A stretch of DNA of 64,000 nucleotides from Sequoia sempervirens (GCA_007258455.2 VDFB02358134.1:211532026-211596025), one strand, 5' to 3'. Shown: positions 1 through 11,889, counted from the stretch's first letter. Notes: generated from the sequence alone by a model not told the origin. Translations and numbers: made by a program.

Positions 1-848
1 TCTTTCAAGCTTTAATGTTGTCCACTTCATTCCGTTAGTTTTAGTCAGATTAAAGTACATTTTTTCCATCCCCTCTCATGCTAGATCATTGCATTTTTTA
101 ACATCGCTTGTGCACAACACCACCACAAAGGCTAGGATTGCCTTTAAAACTTTAGCCTATAATAAAACATGCAACGACAAAGTTAAATCCAAGTGAGCTG
201 GATATCAATGGATAGTTTTTTTCTTTTTTAATTACAACCAATAAAATGAAATAATTAAATAAATTACCTATCATATTTGATTCTTGAGAATGATCCTCTT
301 GTTGGAATAGGTCCACTGATCTAGTTGTTAAAAAGATATTCGAAAAATTAAAGCCATAAAAGACAAGTTGATGGTTTGTTTCTTTTTTTTCAACAAATGC
401 ACTTGATGAAAGAATTAATATAAATTTTGAAAGTTGGATGATTATTTGTGCCACGTCCAAGAATTAAAGTCAAACATGATTTATTGAATGTAGAAGAATA
501 GTTACATTTACATTCCTTGTAAATATAATAAGTATGACAATGTTTGTCCTTGAAATGGTTTAATTTGTTTTATTGGAATCCTAATCTTTGAATGAATAGT
601 TGATGCTCATATGTTGAATGTTGCAATTCCTGTGGGAGCTAAAGCAATCAATGGGCTCTTTTGTTTTGGTTACTTACTTTGAAGTGCATCCCTTATGCAA
701 GCAATAAGATATGATTTTCCTTGTTCCTTGAATGATCATATGCAAGAGTTTGTTTAAAGAATGATCTTTGTAGTGGTTTGTTATTAAGGTAAGTGCTAGG
801 TTTTGTTTTGGTGACAATTCATAATTTTGAACATCGTTTCTTGTGGCC
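1..848. other. No recognisable feature (AT-rich spacer)
   Basis: I see no coding region, RNA gene or transposon end here. The reading frames are short, without protein-like composition, and the base composition is AT-rich like the rest of the window. It is treated as unassigned intergenic or decayed repeat DNA. Confidence 0.5.
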
Positions 849-1076
849 ATGTTTATGAAGTGATTTGTAGTTGCATGTAAATCTAGGTGGTTGGACATTT
901 TGCTGATGTTTATGAAGTGATTTGTAGTTGCATGTAAATCTAGGTGGTTGGACATTTTGCTGATGTTTATGAAGTGATTTGTAGTTGCATGTAAATCTAG
1001 GTGGTTGGACATTTTGCTGATGTTTATGAAGTGATTTTCAATTGCATATAAAACTAGGTGTACATTGTCTTGATCC
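849..1076. repeat. 57-bp tandem repeat, three full copies plus a decayed fourth
   Basis: A unit beginning ATGTTTATGAAGTGATTTG repeats at 849, 906 and 963 with essentially no differences. A fourth, diverged copy starts at 1020 and fades after about 45 bases. The near identity of the first three copies suggests recent expansion. The unit is a multiple of three, so the reverse strand stays open across the copies; that open frame is a by-product of the repeat and not a gene. Confidence 0.92.
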
Positions 1077-1327
1077 CAGTTGTTGTTGCTATCAAAATCA
1101 CACCTACCGAGTATTTGATATTATATTATTATTTTTCAACTATAAAAAAATTAAGAATTATTCTTATTATCACATCTACAATAAATGTTCATTGCAATTA
1201 ATATGCAAAATTAAGAATTATTCCTTCTAGACAACAACAAATTTGAGAGAAGTAGATATAAATTTACCTTCTAATGAGCTTGTCCAATGTGGTGTGGAAC
1301 CAATAAAAGAAGAGGCAAAAGGGAATC

Positions 1328-1445
1328 TTAGTTCATTCAATTTCTTCTATTTTGAAAGAATTTTCTATGCTCATCCACCATACAAATTAGTTCATTCAAT
1401 TTCTTCCATTTTGAAAGAATTTTCTATGCTCATCCACCATACAAA
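1328..1445. repeat. 59-bp direct tandem duplication
   Basis: The unit starting TTAGTTCATTCAATTTCTTC occurs at 1328-1386 and again at 1387-1445 with only one or two differences. No coding function is apparent. Confidence 0.88.
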
Positions 1446-1503
1446 TTTTCTCCTTGATTCATGCCATCATAATCTATAAGCAATTATAAGAACAACACTA
1501 ATA

Positions 1504-1825
1504 ATGAGAACATGAAACTTGTTTTTATTTTAAAAACCATTAGGGATTAATAGTAAATAAAATTTTCAACAACATGCCACATCAAGAACAACACTAATAA
1601 TGAAGAACAATGTAAATTGTCACTATTTATACCCCTAATAATGGTCCTAAAAGAGTGACATTATGATGTTGGATTATTTATAGTGATTTTAATATGGTGG
1701 ACTTGCTCAAGGATAAAGTTGGCATGTTGTTAAAGTGTTAGTGTGGGAGAACATGAAACTTGTTTTTATTTTAAAAACCAGTAGAGATTAATAGAAAATA
1801 AAATTTTCAAAAACATGCCACATCA
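1504..1825. repeat. Pair of about 80-bp direct repeats
   Basis: A segment beginning GAGAACATGAAACTTG near 1506 recurs near 1747 with a few substitutions, and both copies end in a CATGCCACATCAA-like stretch. The roughly 160 bases between them are unassigned. This is part of a run of local duplications that fills 1.3-2.9 kb. Confidence 0.8.
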
Positions 1826-1925
1826 AATCCTTGGTTTATGTGGTCCAACTTGTCATCCTTGAAAATACAAGACAAGATAAATTAAATGAACATGCCACAT
1901 ACATACTTTCAAGCTTAAAAAGATT

Positions 1926-2296
1926 AGTATGTGGTCAATCATGATATGCTTTATAAGCAACATATATTATATCTTTTCATCCTCAATAGTAGATATATGA
2001 AATTACATTCTAATATAATTCTCTTTAACCACTATTTCATCATTTTTAAGCTTAAATGGGCTTATATATCATAAAAATGCCATACATACAATTTTCTTAA
2101 AAAAGAACATGCCACATACTAGTATGTGGTCAATCATGATATGCTTTATAAGCAACACATATTGTATCTTTTCAGCCTCAATAGTAGATATATGAAATTA
2201 CATTCTAATATAATTCTCTTTAACCACTATTTCATCATTTTTAAGCTTAAATGGGCTTATATATCATAAAAATACCATACATACAATTTTCTTAAA
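1926..2296. repeat. 195-bp direct duplication
   Basis: The block starting AGTATGTGGTCAATCATG at 1926 is repeated at 2121 and continues to about 2296, with few substitutions. The tail of the unit (ATATCATAAAAATRCCATAC) appears a third time near 2612, tying this repeat to the next repeat cluster. Confidence 0.87.
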
Positions 2297-2830
2297 CATG
2301 CCCCTTGTAAGTCATTGAGGGATCATCCACCTCATTGTTAAGGTTTGAGACGTGGAATAACATACTCCCCTTGATTTTTGTTGGATTGGCTAATGGAATT
2401 ATGTGATTGGTTGCTTTGAGATGCTTTGAGATATATAAAGAGGTATATACATGAGTAATATGTGATTGTTAAGGTTTGAGACTTGGAATAACATACTCCC
2501 TTTGATTTTTGTTGGATTGGCTAATGGAATTATGTGATTGGTTGCTTTGAGATGCTTTGAGATATATAAAGAGGCATATACATGAGTAATATGTGATTGG
2601 CTGATGGAATTATATATCATAAAAATACCATACATACAATTTTCTTAAACATGCCCCTTTAAGTCATTGAGGGATCATCCACCTCATTTAAGGTTTGAGA
2701 CTTGGAATAGCATACTTCCTTTGATTTTTGTTGGATTGGCTAATGGAATTATGTGATTGGTTGCTTTGAGATGCTTTGAGATATATAAAGAGGCATATAC
2801 ATGAGTAATATGTGATTGGCTAATGGAATT
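2258..2830. repeat. About 130-bp repeat in three copies, nested in a roughly 210-bp duplication
   Basis: A block starting near TTAAGGTTTGAGACKTGG and ending ATGAGTAATATGTGATTG occurs at about 2338-2467, 2468-2600 and 2690-2822. The first and third copies also share upstream sequence with CATGCCCCTT and CATCCACCTCATT, so a longer block of about 210 bp (2258-2467 and 2608-2822) was duplicated too. The function is unknown. Confidence 0.83.
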
Positions 2831-3379
2831 ATGTGTTTAAAGAGTAATATACATGAGTAGGAGACATTTACCTACTAAATAAAAATGCTATGAGAACATA
2901 TTAGGCCAGGATTGGACCTAAAATTACCCTCTTTTTACAGTATTTTTATTATCACGGATTATCTTTGTATTATCAAGGATTATCTTTATGCCAAATGTTG
3001 GTTGCCCTAGAGAAGTTTCAATCAAAATGTCTTGCCTATAACAAAATTGAGACTTTTAGAAGAATTATTTCCACACTTATCACAGACCTAATCCACAATA
3101 AAAATAAAACAATGAAGGGAAACGGGGCTGCGTAGGGGCAGCAACATAGAAATGATTGGGACTGCGTAGATGTTTAGAATTGGAGATTTCAGATTTAAGA
3201 ATTACTTCAATTTAATGCTATTTCAAGAAAAAATGAGGGCTGCACATATTTGAAAACCAAAAAACCAAAAAATAAAGTAGAAAGCAGCTGCGTAGAAGAA
3301 GATTGTAGAGAAAAGTGGCAAAGTTTGATAATAAAAAGTGCAGATTGATCCTCATCTATCCGCATCTGCAGGAGAGACA
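2831..3379. other. Unassigned stretch
   Basis: There is no convincing reading frame or transposon terminus. GCTGCGTAG-like words recur several times between 3127 and 3295, but I cannot assign them to an element. Confidence 0.4.
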
Positions 3380-3380
3380 A

Positions 3381-3672
3381 GTTTGTTGATTTGAATGAAG
3401 GTGAATCGAGCCATTGAAATGATGGTGTATGAAGAATGATATGGGTTGCAGCATCAATACACAGAGGAAGAATTAATTAAGATAATACTCAGCAAGCAGA
3501 CAGGTTTGTTGATTTGAATGAAGGTGAATCGAGCCATTGAAATGATGGTGTATGAAGAATGATATGGGTTGCAGCATCAATACACAGAGGAAGAATTAAT
3601 AAAGATAATACTCAGCAAGAAGATGGATAATGGAGCAGCAATGTGAAGATGGATAATGGAGCAGCAATGTGA
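3381..3672. repeat. 123-bp and 26-bp tandem duplications
   Basis: A block starting GTTTGTTGATTTGAATG at 3381 is repeated almost unchanged at 3504, a period of 123. Just downstream a 26-bp unit starting GAAGATGGATAATGG is present twice (about 3620-3671). Both look like recent slippage or unequal exchange. The block around them, to about 3760, has no recognised coding function. Confidence 0.85.
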
Positions 3673-3979
3673 AGCAGGAAAGATGCAGAGCAAAATGAGA
3701 TATGTGTATGCAGGAATGGAGTGAATTCAGAAATCAATTCCACTATTCTTCTTCAAATCAGGAAGTTTATAAATAAAGTTTTTTTTGTGTTGATGATATT
3801 AGTTCCAAATGTTGGCGAATGCCAAAATTAGAGATCTTGAATTGATAACCTTCCAAAATTGAAATTCTAAAGCAATAAGATATCTATCATATAATATCTA
3901 TGACTAATGCTGCCACGGTTAGAAGCATTTCTATTCTTAATGTTGGCATTCTTAGTTCCTAACTTTAAATTAATAATAT

Positions 3980-5431
3980 CAGATGTGTCGCATAGCATTC
4001 TGAACAATTTGAAAGGCGTTGTTTTCCTTAAAGTGTGTTTCATTTATATAGATGTGTACTAAGCAAACCAAAAGACCCTTGATTCTAAAAAAGCATGTGT
4101 ATTAGAGAATGTAAATTAAGAAAGATGAATACCAGTGATTATCTCATGGAATGGTCTGCTGAATCCTTAAAAAATTTAAGAGAGAATGTAATAACATTAT
4201 TGGCAAGATGCGTTATTGAGAACAATTAGCTCTCCAAAATAAATACAAAGGTTATTCCAAGGATTTTGATAAGTGTTGTCTGTACATAGGAACCAATAAT
4301 ATACAGCTACGTAATATTTTTGGTGTTTGATCTAATCAGCTATAGTTGGATTTTAACCATTAAAGAAAGGGTAATCAGAAAGTCCATAGCTACTTAGAGG
4401 AATTTGTTCTAGGTTTGCATACGCTGTGATAGCCTACAAAAATTATACTGAAGGGGTGGCATGTTGGTCAATATGTGAAACATAACCAGTTAAAGCTGTA
4501 GATGCTCTTTGGTTACCCTACTAACTCTTTCATCAAATGTGTTTTTCTCTCAAATGCATGTCTTGTTTGTGGGAGGATTGATACTTAAGGGGGCTATGGA
4601 AGATGGCATGATCAGTAGGTTCTAATACTGTAAAATGTGCATTATGAAATCCAACGCATTGCCTTTGGCAAGGAGAGTTAGCAGCAGCAGATGGGAGTAT
4701 ACAAATCAGATGTTTCACATAGCGTTCTGAACACTTTGAAAGGCGTTGTTTTCCTTAGAGTGTGTTTCATTTATATAGATGTGTACTAAGCAAACCAAAA
4801 AGACCCTTGATTCTAAAAAAGCATGTGTATTAAAGAATGTAAATTAAGAAAGTTGAATACCAGTGATTATCTCATGAATGGTCTGCTGAATCCTTAAAAA
4901 ATTTAAGAGGAAATGTAATAACATTATTGGCAAGATGCGTTATTGAGAACAATTAGCTCTTCAAATTGAATGCAAAGGTTATCCCAAGGATTTTGATAAG
5001 TGCAGTCTGTACATAGGAACCACTAATATATAGCCATGTAATCTTTTTGGTGTTTGACCTAATCAGCTATAGTTGGATTTTAACCATTAAAGAAAGGGTA
5101 ACCACAAAATCCATAGCTACTTAAAAGAAATTTTCTAGGTTTGTATACGCTGTGATAAGCTACAAAAATTATGCTTAAGAGGTGGCATGTTGGTCAATAA
5201 GTGAAACATAGCCAGTTAAAGTTGTAGATGCTCTCTGGTTACCCTACTAACTCTTTCATCAAATGTGTTTTTCTCTCAAGTGCATGTTTTGTTTGTGGGA
5301 GGATTGATACTTATGGGGGCTATGGAAGATGGCATGATCAGCAGGTTCTATACTGTAAAATGTGCATTGTGAAATCCAACGCACAGCCTTTGGCAAGGAG
5401 AGTTAGCAGCAGCAGATGGGACTATACAAAT
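3980..5431. repeat. 727-bp tandem segmental duplication
   Basis: Copy 1 (3980-4706) and copy 2 (4707-5431) are directly adjacent and align over their full length from CAGATGTKTCRCATAGC to ATGGGASTATACAAAT, with scattered substitutions and small indels. The divergence is clearly greater than in the 57-bp array at 849, so this duplication is older. Copy 2 keeps a frame open that is interrupted by stops in copy 1. Confidence 0.93.
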
Positions 5432-5512
5432 TGGAGAGATACTGGGGAGGCGCAGAGGGAAAAGAAAGAAAAACAAAGAATCCAAGAAGTTGCAGTATTT
5501 TTTGGTGGATAA
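5228..5512 (+). pseudogene. Unrecognised ORF with a paired CxxC pattern
   Basis: A 94-codon frame lies at the end of copy 2 of the 727-bp duplication and continues beyond the repeat into unique sequence. It contains CFVC and CKMC separated by 19 residues, a zinc-ribbon-like spacing (C-x2-C-x19-C-x2-C), followed by a basic, Arg/Lys-rich tail. In copy 1 the matching frame has stops right after the first CxxC. I do not recognise the protein. It may be a decayed exon of a host gene or chance. The first codon is not necessarily a real start, because an exon could open at a splice acceptor upstream. Confidence 0.25.
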
Positions 5513-6946
5513 AATGTGTGTAGAATTAAAATGAGCGTCAGTATAAGGTGAAGCCAATAGAATTTTTGTACCATTCGAAATCAAAAATAGAATTGCAAAA
5601 TTTTGATATTCAAAATCAGAACATGACAGGCAGAGGAAGGTATTGCCAGTCAGGAAAATATTAGATCCCCAGTTTCCTTTTTAGAATATCTCTAGTAGCA
5701 AGAGCCTGAAGAAAGGTCAACTAATTACAGTACAAGCAAATGGACTACAGTAGAAAAAACTGAAAAGACAATACAAGATGAGCACAATTTGTGAAAACTG
5801 TTACTCGTTACAAACCAAATTTCTGTAATGATTAGGACCATAACAGAACTGCTAATCATATATGAGAAGAAAAATGTGGTAAATTTTATATATAATTTTC
5901 AGAAATTTGCAAATATTTCAAAACACATCAGCCAAGTTAGTAATGACTTTTTTTTTTGATTGACTAATTCTGTATAATATTTTGCGAACTTAAATAGCCA
6001 ATTAGCAATAGCAAATATACCAAAACACGCTGTTAAGTTTTAAGTGTACTATGTTCATACCACCACTGCATCTGTTCAGCTGCTACAAGAAAGCCAATTC
6101 ATAAAGTACAGGCAGAAAAGATACTAAGATGTGAAAGCTGAAGCAATTTCATTGGAGAATGAACTAAAAGATCCAAATATCAGCAACTCTATCTTCCCTT
6201 TGGCACATTACCAGTGTATAACCAGCTAAGTACTTTGGTTTGTATGGTTTGAAGAGGCTCATATAACTATACTTATAAGATATAAAATTGTACTGGATGC
6301 GGTATCAGATCTGAATTCATTTAATGCAATATTGCCTCTGTGGTTCAATTTCAACCAATGTGTTGGCTGAACCAACTCAAATTTTTGATGTTTTTACTGG
6401 CTGTTTTTCTCGCTAGGAATTGTATTTATTCATAGACAATTTTCAGCCCTCTAACTCGTTTTCAATTGCTGTATCTTGTTTACATTTCACTACCAACCCA
6501 AGAACATTACAAAAAATCAGAATATGCAAAACTTGTGTACTTGGGATATCACAAGCATAATGGGAGAATAGGACAAAAGTGCAAAAGACAAGTGTCTTTT
6601 GGTATTCTGTTTCATATTAGTAAACTGTAAATGTTAACATAATAAGATTTAGCCTTTAATAAATTCAAGCAACCGGTTTTCTTTTTTTCATAACAACACA
6701 GAAAATTAACAGAAGATAAATAACAGATTATATTTCATATACAAATCAACTGAAGATTTGAAATCAATAAAGTGTAGATGTAAACACAGGAAGATATAGC
6801 CTTAAATAATCATTCAAATACTTGCTTACATAATAGGGTGAAGCATGTTTTATTCAATCTTTCTTTTTTTGAATATTTACAAATACAAAAATATATACAT
6901 TGTATCAAAGAATATAAGAAATGTACTTTTAGTTGTTAGTATAAGA
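5513..6946. other. Unassigned spacer
   Basis: The sequence is AT-rich with homopolymer runs. No frame has protein-like composition and no transposon ends were found by eye. It could be intronic or decayed repeat DNA. Confidence 0.45.
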
Positions 6947-7301
6947 AATGCCAGAGGCGTTTTCTGCCTGGAATCTGCTTCAACAACAAGAAATTGCATT
7001 GAACCATTAATAACCAAAATAGATCAATAAGTCTCGAGTATAAGAAGTTCTAGTTTATATACAATGCAAGAAAAAACTCGAATTCATAAAATTTCAAGTT
7101 GGGTACCTGAAAACACCAACAGGTTTCTGATTAGAAAGCTCCAATCTGGATGACTTAGCCTCAATCGTGTTTGATTGAGAGAAAGGCCGGAGGCGTTTTC
7201 TGCCTGGAATCTGCTTCAACAGCAAGAAATTGCATTGAACCATTAATAACCAAAATAAATCAATAAGTCTCGAGTATAAGAAGTTCTAGTCCATATCCAA
7301 T
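6947..7301. repeat. About 118-bp direct repeat, two copies 236 bp apart
   Basis: A block with AGGCGTTTTCTGCCTGGAAT and, downstream, AATAAGTCTCGAGTATAAG occurs at about 6947-7065 and 7183-7301 with few differences. The spacer between the copies is unrelated. Neither copy encodes anything recognisable. Confidence 0.87.
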
Positions 7302-7852
7302 TCTGAGAAATTTCATTACATATCTAAAATAGGTCAATATTCCACACTAGAAGGAAGTAGCAGTTTGGGCGGTCATGCAATTTAAAATTTATCTACCTTC
7401 ACTTGTTATCAGTTTATTTATTTAAGTTTTAGCTGTTTAGAATGTTTGATAATGTTCATTAGTTTAATTTTTGCCCTGTGCTCTGTAAGGTCAAGTGACT
7501 TACAGTGCATAGTAAATTGTCAAAACTCAGAGGAAATTGACAAGTAGGAGTTATTTTCTGCAGTGTGAAACAACTTTCTAGTTTAGAGCCCATCAGAAAT
7601 TCTTAAAGAAAACATTTGTAAGTAATTAAAATATGGGCATCCAATCTAAGAAAATGAATTTGGCTATATTTACTCCATTCACACTGCAGAATCTCCTTAT
7701 CTAGTGTTTTGATGGTTGCTTCTAGTGAATTTTATGGAGTTGGAGCTACCTACCAAAAGAGTGCTCAGCCCAATCCCTAAATGGGAATACTCAGAGATGG
7801 GTGCCTTTAGATTTGAGATGTTGAAGAACATTTTTAAGGTTGATTGCATTCA
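7302..7852. other. Unassigned spacer
   Basis: AT-rich DNA with no coding or structural signal that I can support. Confidence 0.4.
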
Positions 7853-8342
7853 GGTGGAGGCGACCTTGCTCTGTTGACCCAGCCATGATAAACTTTTTTA
7901 TAGGAGTCAACCTAAGACCACCCATTTGTTGTTGGGGTGCTCTATCACTGAGTTACCAGCCCACTTGGTGATGGTCCATCTATGGTTCGGGTTTAGATCA
8001 TTTTTCAACATCCAGCTTGTGCTACACTACAGGTGCTCATATGAGACTCCTAAACTGGCTTCACTCTGCTAACCTAACCATGATAAACTTTCTTATAAAT
8101 CATTTAGGAGTTGAACCTAGGACCACCCATTTGTAGTCAGGATGCTCTACCACTGAATTACCAGCTCACTATGTGACAGGTCATCTATAATTCGGATGTC
8201 ACAAAATTCATAAGGGATAGAAGACCAGTCAGATCTTCCTCGGGATGTTCTACTACTGAATTACCAGTCCACGTTGTGACAAGTCATCTACAATTCGGAT
8301 GTCACAAAATTCATAAGGGATAGAAGACCAGTCAGATCTTCC
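7853..8342 (-). mobile_element. tRNA-derived SINE-like cluster, reverse strand
   Basis: Read on the minus strand, the block holds two tRNA-like heads (about 7963 to 7900 and 8170 to 8106) and a third partial head (about 8272 to 8241). The best head has a D-arm/A-box-like TGGTAATTCAGTGGT (8163-8149) followed by AGAGCA, and a T-arm/B-box-like GGTTCAACTCC (8117-8107), spaced as in a tRNA. Each full head is followed by a shared tail with AGTTTATCATGG. A flanking segment of about 70 bp with AATTCGGATGTCACAAAATT is repeated at about 8181 and 8284. No intact acceptor stem is seen, so it is not a working tRNA gene. Assignment to a known plant SINE family was not possible. Confidence 0.6.
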
Positions 8343-9167
8343 CCTGTTGTATATAACACTTGTAATGATAAGGATCATAAGATTGTAAGACCACTTGGTG
8401 GACAGGTTGTTGCAGCAAGAAGGGCTCTCTTCTTATGTGCAGGCAAATGCAATATTGATAGACTTAAGAATTAAACATGCAATACCATAAGATTTGGTAA
8501 CAAAATTCAATGGCCAGTAGCTTGGTGACCGTTGGTGTACACATTGAGACACTTGGCAAGCAGAAAGTAGAAGTTTGGGGACTTGGACAGAGCAGGTTAA
8601 AAGTATGACATAAGTACACTTTATTTTGTTGAGCTCCAAAAGATGCATAATGATGCGAGTAGCTTATTATATCTAAATACACCCACATTAGATTATAAGT
8701 ACCATGCATTTGAGGGCTGATGTTTGTAGCTTCGGAACTGTTTTCAGATATATACTGAAACACGAGGCTCAGAGCATGGCTGGGAGGTTAAGGGCTCAAA
8801 CAGGACTGGATATGATCTAAGTGTAAGCACAAAGTGTAGACATAACTTATTCAAAGGATCAATTCTAATATAAAGAGATCAAGAGCTAGAAAGAAGCAAG
8901 TATGAAATAAGAAATAAGTACAGGAATAGGAAGTAATCTACAACATTTTTTTAAACATTTTGGTATGTATAGCTTCTTCTAAGAGAAATTCATCACATTT
9001 TCAGAAATAGGGTGAACAAAATGAAAACCATGGCACTTACCTGAAATAAAATAACGCAGTAATCACCTCTAAGGCTTGTTTAACTCCTTATGAGAAAATG
9101 AACTTGGCTTTTGCAATAATGTGTACAAGCCAAATTGTAGTGGAGATAATAGACTAATAAGTAATAA
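8343..9167. other. Unassigned spacer
   Basis: There is no supported feature. Reverse-strand frames of 70-100 codons are present but have no recognisable motifs and lie in ordinary AT-rich sequence. Confidence 0.4.
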
Positions 9168-9425
9168 CTAATTACTAGTGTTACTTTATCATCTGTAAAA
9201 TCGGTGAGTTATCATTCAAATGAGACAGACATTCCTATTTGTCATGATGATCATGATGCGAACTGTCGGGATGTTCCTATAGAAAAGATTGAAAAGGTGA
9301 AGAATGTAATTGAGCATTCTGCATCTCTATCAACAATAGATCACAACAATCAAACTGGTAAACCAACCACAGCCACTAAAACGCATGTTGAAAATGTGAG
9401 GACTTCCCGGAAGAAAAATGGTTAA
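9168..9425 (+). pseudogene. Possible orphan 3' exon of a host gene
   Basis: A frame of about 85 codons is open from 9168 to the stop at 9423-9425. It has balanced, hydrophilic, protein-like composition (His/Asp-rich near the start, ending in a basic stretch), unlike most frames here. An AG dinucleotide near 9178 follows a T/A-rich run and could be a splice acceptor. I do not recognise the family, and no upstream exon was found. Low certainty: it could be chance or a decayed gene fragment. Confidence 0.22.
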
Positions 9426-10030
9426 GATTATCTCCTCTGCTTATCTAGTGTCTTAGAGGGTACACTAAATATCCCTCCCAGGCAAATGTAATGTAAGATA
9501 GATCTTGAAAACTGTTTTGGTTATGAAATGGGATTTCTATTGTATTTATGCCTCAAAAAATTTGTGTCCTCTGAGTTCATGGAAGAATGGTTGCCATATT
9601 CATTGAGAAATGATTTTGAATTCAAAACATGAAATTGTATGTAAAAAGTATGAGGAATATAAAACTCAAAATCAGATCATTTTACTCTCAAAAGAAAAAT
9701 CAACAGGGAAAGGATCTTCAATGGGGTAGTGCAGTGTTTTTATTTATTGTAGCCTCTCCCAATAAAGGTATTACCGCTACAGGACATGAAACCCATACTC
9801 AAGCAGACTGTTTATTAGAAAATCTCTTATAAATTGGGCACTGTATAATCAATTATCCTACCCAATTCTAGTTTAGTCTATTTATTTATTTATTTATTAC
9901 CATCAATAATAGCCTACAAGTAGATATATAGATTAATTATAATTTATTAATTGCTGATTATAATGCCTTTGAATAGGCCGTGAGCATTGAAAAAGTCATT
10001 CTTACGTTTGATTTTTAATTGCAGATTTTA
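9426..10030. other. Unassigned spacer with TTTA microsatellite
   Basis: Mostly AT-rich DNA with no recognised feature. A short TTTA repeat lies at about 9879-9898. Confidence 0.4.
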
Positions 10031-10053
10031 AAGACCTTTATGGTGGCTGTTTA

Positions 10054-10407
10054 ATGCCTCAAAATATGCCTTGGTTTGGAAGACAATTGCCACGGTTTTC
10101 TTGCTGTTTTACTGACTTTATCAAATCAGATTTATATGCCACTTTGTGGCTTTATGGTGCAGCAATTAAAGTGCTAGCAATTGGCACAAGAGGAAGTTGG
10201 TTTAAAGCCATTTATATGGTTGTCGTGAGTGGGTATTGTTTGTTGAGCTTGAACTTAGATTGTGTGGATTGTGGTCGGTTAGGAAGCGCAATGTTCCTAA
10301 GTCACCAACCCGAGTTGAATGGGATGTTACCGGTACAAGTTACAAGGAATCTCACCGAGTTGCATGATGTAAAGGATTCAAGTGTTGGCACTTGCGATCA
10401 ATGCTGA
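10054..10407 (+). other. Unrecognised 117-codon ORF
   Basis: An ATG-initiated frame runs 117 codons with a Cys/Trp/Phe-rich N-terminal part and a short hydrophobic stretch mid-way. A TTGCAG just upstream (about 10018-10023) could be a splice acceptor, which would make this an exon and not a start site. From about 10230 the sequence enters a more GC-balanced block with repeated CCGAGTTG/GAGTTGC words that looks like repeat DNA, so the second half of the frame is probably not host coding sequence. No family was recognised. Confidence 0.18.
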
Positions 10408-11145
10408 GTTGCATGTGAAACTAGAAGACTGAGTTGCGTCTGAATCATGGATTCGATGTAATAGAGTCTGACTCAAAGAGAGTTTTCGTGGAGCGTGGGA
10501 TGCTAGTTCTCATACTACCGAGTTGGGACGACGAATTCATCCAAGTTCATTAAAGACTTTGTTGCTAAGTGTTGGCATCGACCCTTCGATGTGTCCATTG
10601 TTGTAACAAATACCTTGATTTGGATTATGAATTGTAATAGATACATTTATCCGATTTCTATAATAACTCATTGTGTTCTGTTGGGTAGATAGACACAGGA
10701 GTTAGATTGCGATCTGAGTAAGTTGGGAATTGTATTTGCATTGTATTTAGTTAGCAGGGCTAAGGGATGGGATTTAGTGTGACGGACTCAATTGAGTTGC
10801 CGAGAACTATAGTCGCCCTTGGGAGCTAACTATATTGTGAGTTGAACCTTGGTCATTGTTGGTGCACTTGAGCCAAGAGTTCCTCGCTGGATATGGATGT
10901 TGATCTAAGTTGATCTATTGTGCCGAATAATAAAAATTATGATTGGTTGTTTGAAATCCGAGTTGTATTCTCTTGTGTATTATTTTGCATTGTTGTGTTT
11001 ATTATTTTGTTGCATAAATATAATTGATTGTTGGCTCTAAGGAAGATAGGCATACTCTGTAGAGTGACTCCGAGTTTGAGTCACACAAGCAAGCTTAGGT
11101 ACTTTGACAGTGTCGCACGTGGTTGCAAGGTTGACCCCATGACAG
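10230..11145. repeat. GC-richer unclassified repeat-like block
   Basis: This 0.9-kb block is less AT-rich than its surroundings and repeatedly uses GAGTTG words. It ends near GTTGACCCCATGACA, which resembles the outer end of some plant LTRs. I could not find matching TG/CA ends with a target-site duplication, so calling it a solo LTR is not supported. It is listed as an unclassified block. Confidence 0.3.
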
Positions 11146-11889
11146 ATGTTATATTTTCCACTAAAGTGACTTCAAAATAGCTACATATGCACCCCATGCG
11201 CCATGATTTAAAGTGGTTTGCAAAGACATTTAGATGCATTTCAATATGTCACTATGTGGTTGATATATCTTCCAGGAATAATGTATTTAATAATAATCGA
11301 ATTAACTTGATTGATATTCAAAGTTAATTGGTTGATTAAAATAAATAGATCATGTAATATCTTTAGTCAACATATTATCATGATAACACAATAATGACCC
11401 ATCTCAATAAAAAATAAGGTTATCAAATTGATTACTATTGACAAGCTTCTAACAATAAACACAATAATATTTTACTTTTTTAGAACGACCAACACTCAGT
11501 TCAACTAGGTTAAACTTAACCTATAGACAAAACTAACGACCAAAGACTTAGTTTCAAAGGTATCAATTTGCTTGACCTATGTGGTGTGATTAAACTTAGA
11601 TGACATTACTGTCAAGTCCTTAGTCCACAACCTTCTCCCTGATGATACTCCCCCTCTCCCTTTGGAGGGTGCGAATTCCTTCCTAGATGTTCACTTGGAA
11701 AAACAAAGAAGTAATTAGCCATAAAATTTACATCCCATTCTTATTGTCACATATTCATCAATATTTCAATTAAATGCATAAAGTCGTTACATCACATAAA
11801 ATTCATCATAGCATTCATCTTTCAAAGTTTTATAATCACATAAACCATCAATGCATTTAAAATTAGGTGAAAAGTAAATTGTAATTCAA
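11146..11889. other. Spacer with a reverse-strand polypurine-like tract
   Basis: Mostly AT-rich and unassigned. At about 11648-11669 the minus strand reads AAAGGGAGAGGGGGAGT, which resembles a polypurine tract. It lies downstream, in the reverse-strand sense, of the gag-like coding remains at 11.9-13.0 kb, so it could mark the 3' end of that element, but I could not identify an LTR beside it. Confidence 0.35.

Noticed and set aside
674..1012. 112-codon reverse-strand ORF with a threefold repeated peptide
   Set aside because: The 57-bp tandem repeat is a multiple of three and so keeps the frame open; there is no other coding evidence.
849..1076. CRISPR-like array
   Set aside because: Repeats are directly adjacent without unique spacers, and the genome is eukaryotic.
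5228..5512. GATA-type zinc finger
   Set aside because: The cysteine spacing fits loosely, but the residues around the cysteines do not resemble the GATA finger.
8106..8170. Functional tRNA gene on the reverse strand
   Set aside because: A- and B-box-like elements are present, but no pairing acceptor stem is visible and the head is repeated with a shared tail, as in a SINE.
10383..11145. Solo LTR starting TGTTGGCAC and ending CATGACA
   Set aside because: No matching target-site duplication, primer site or second copy was found.
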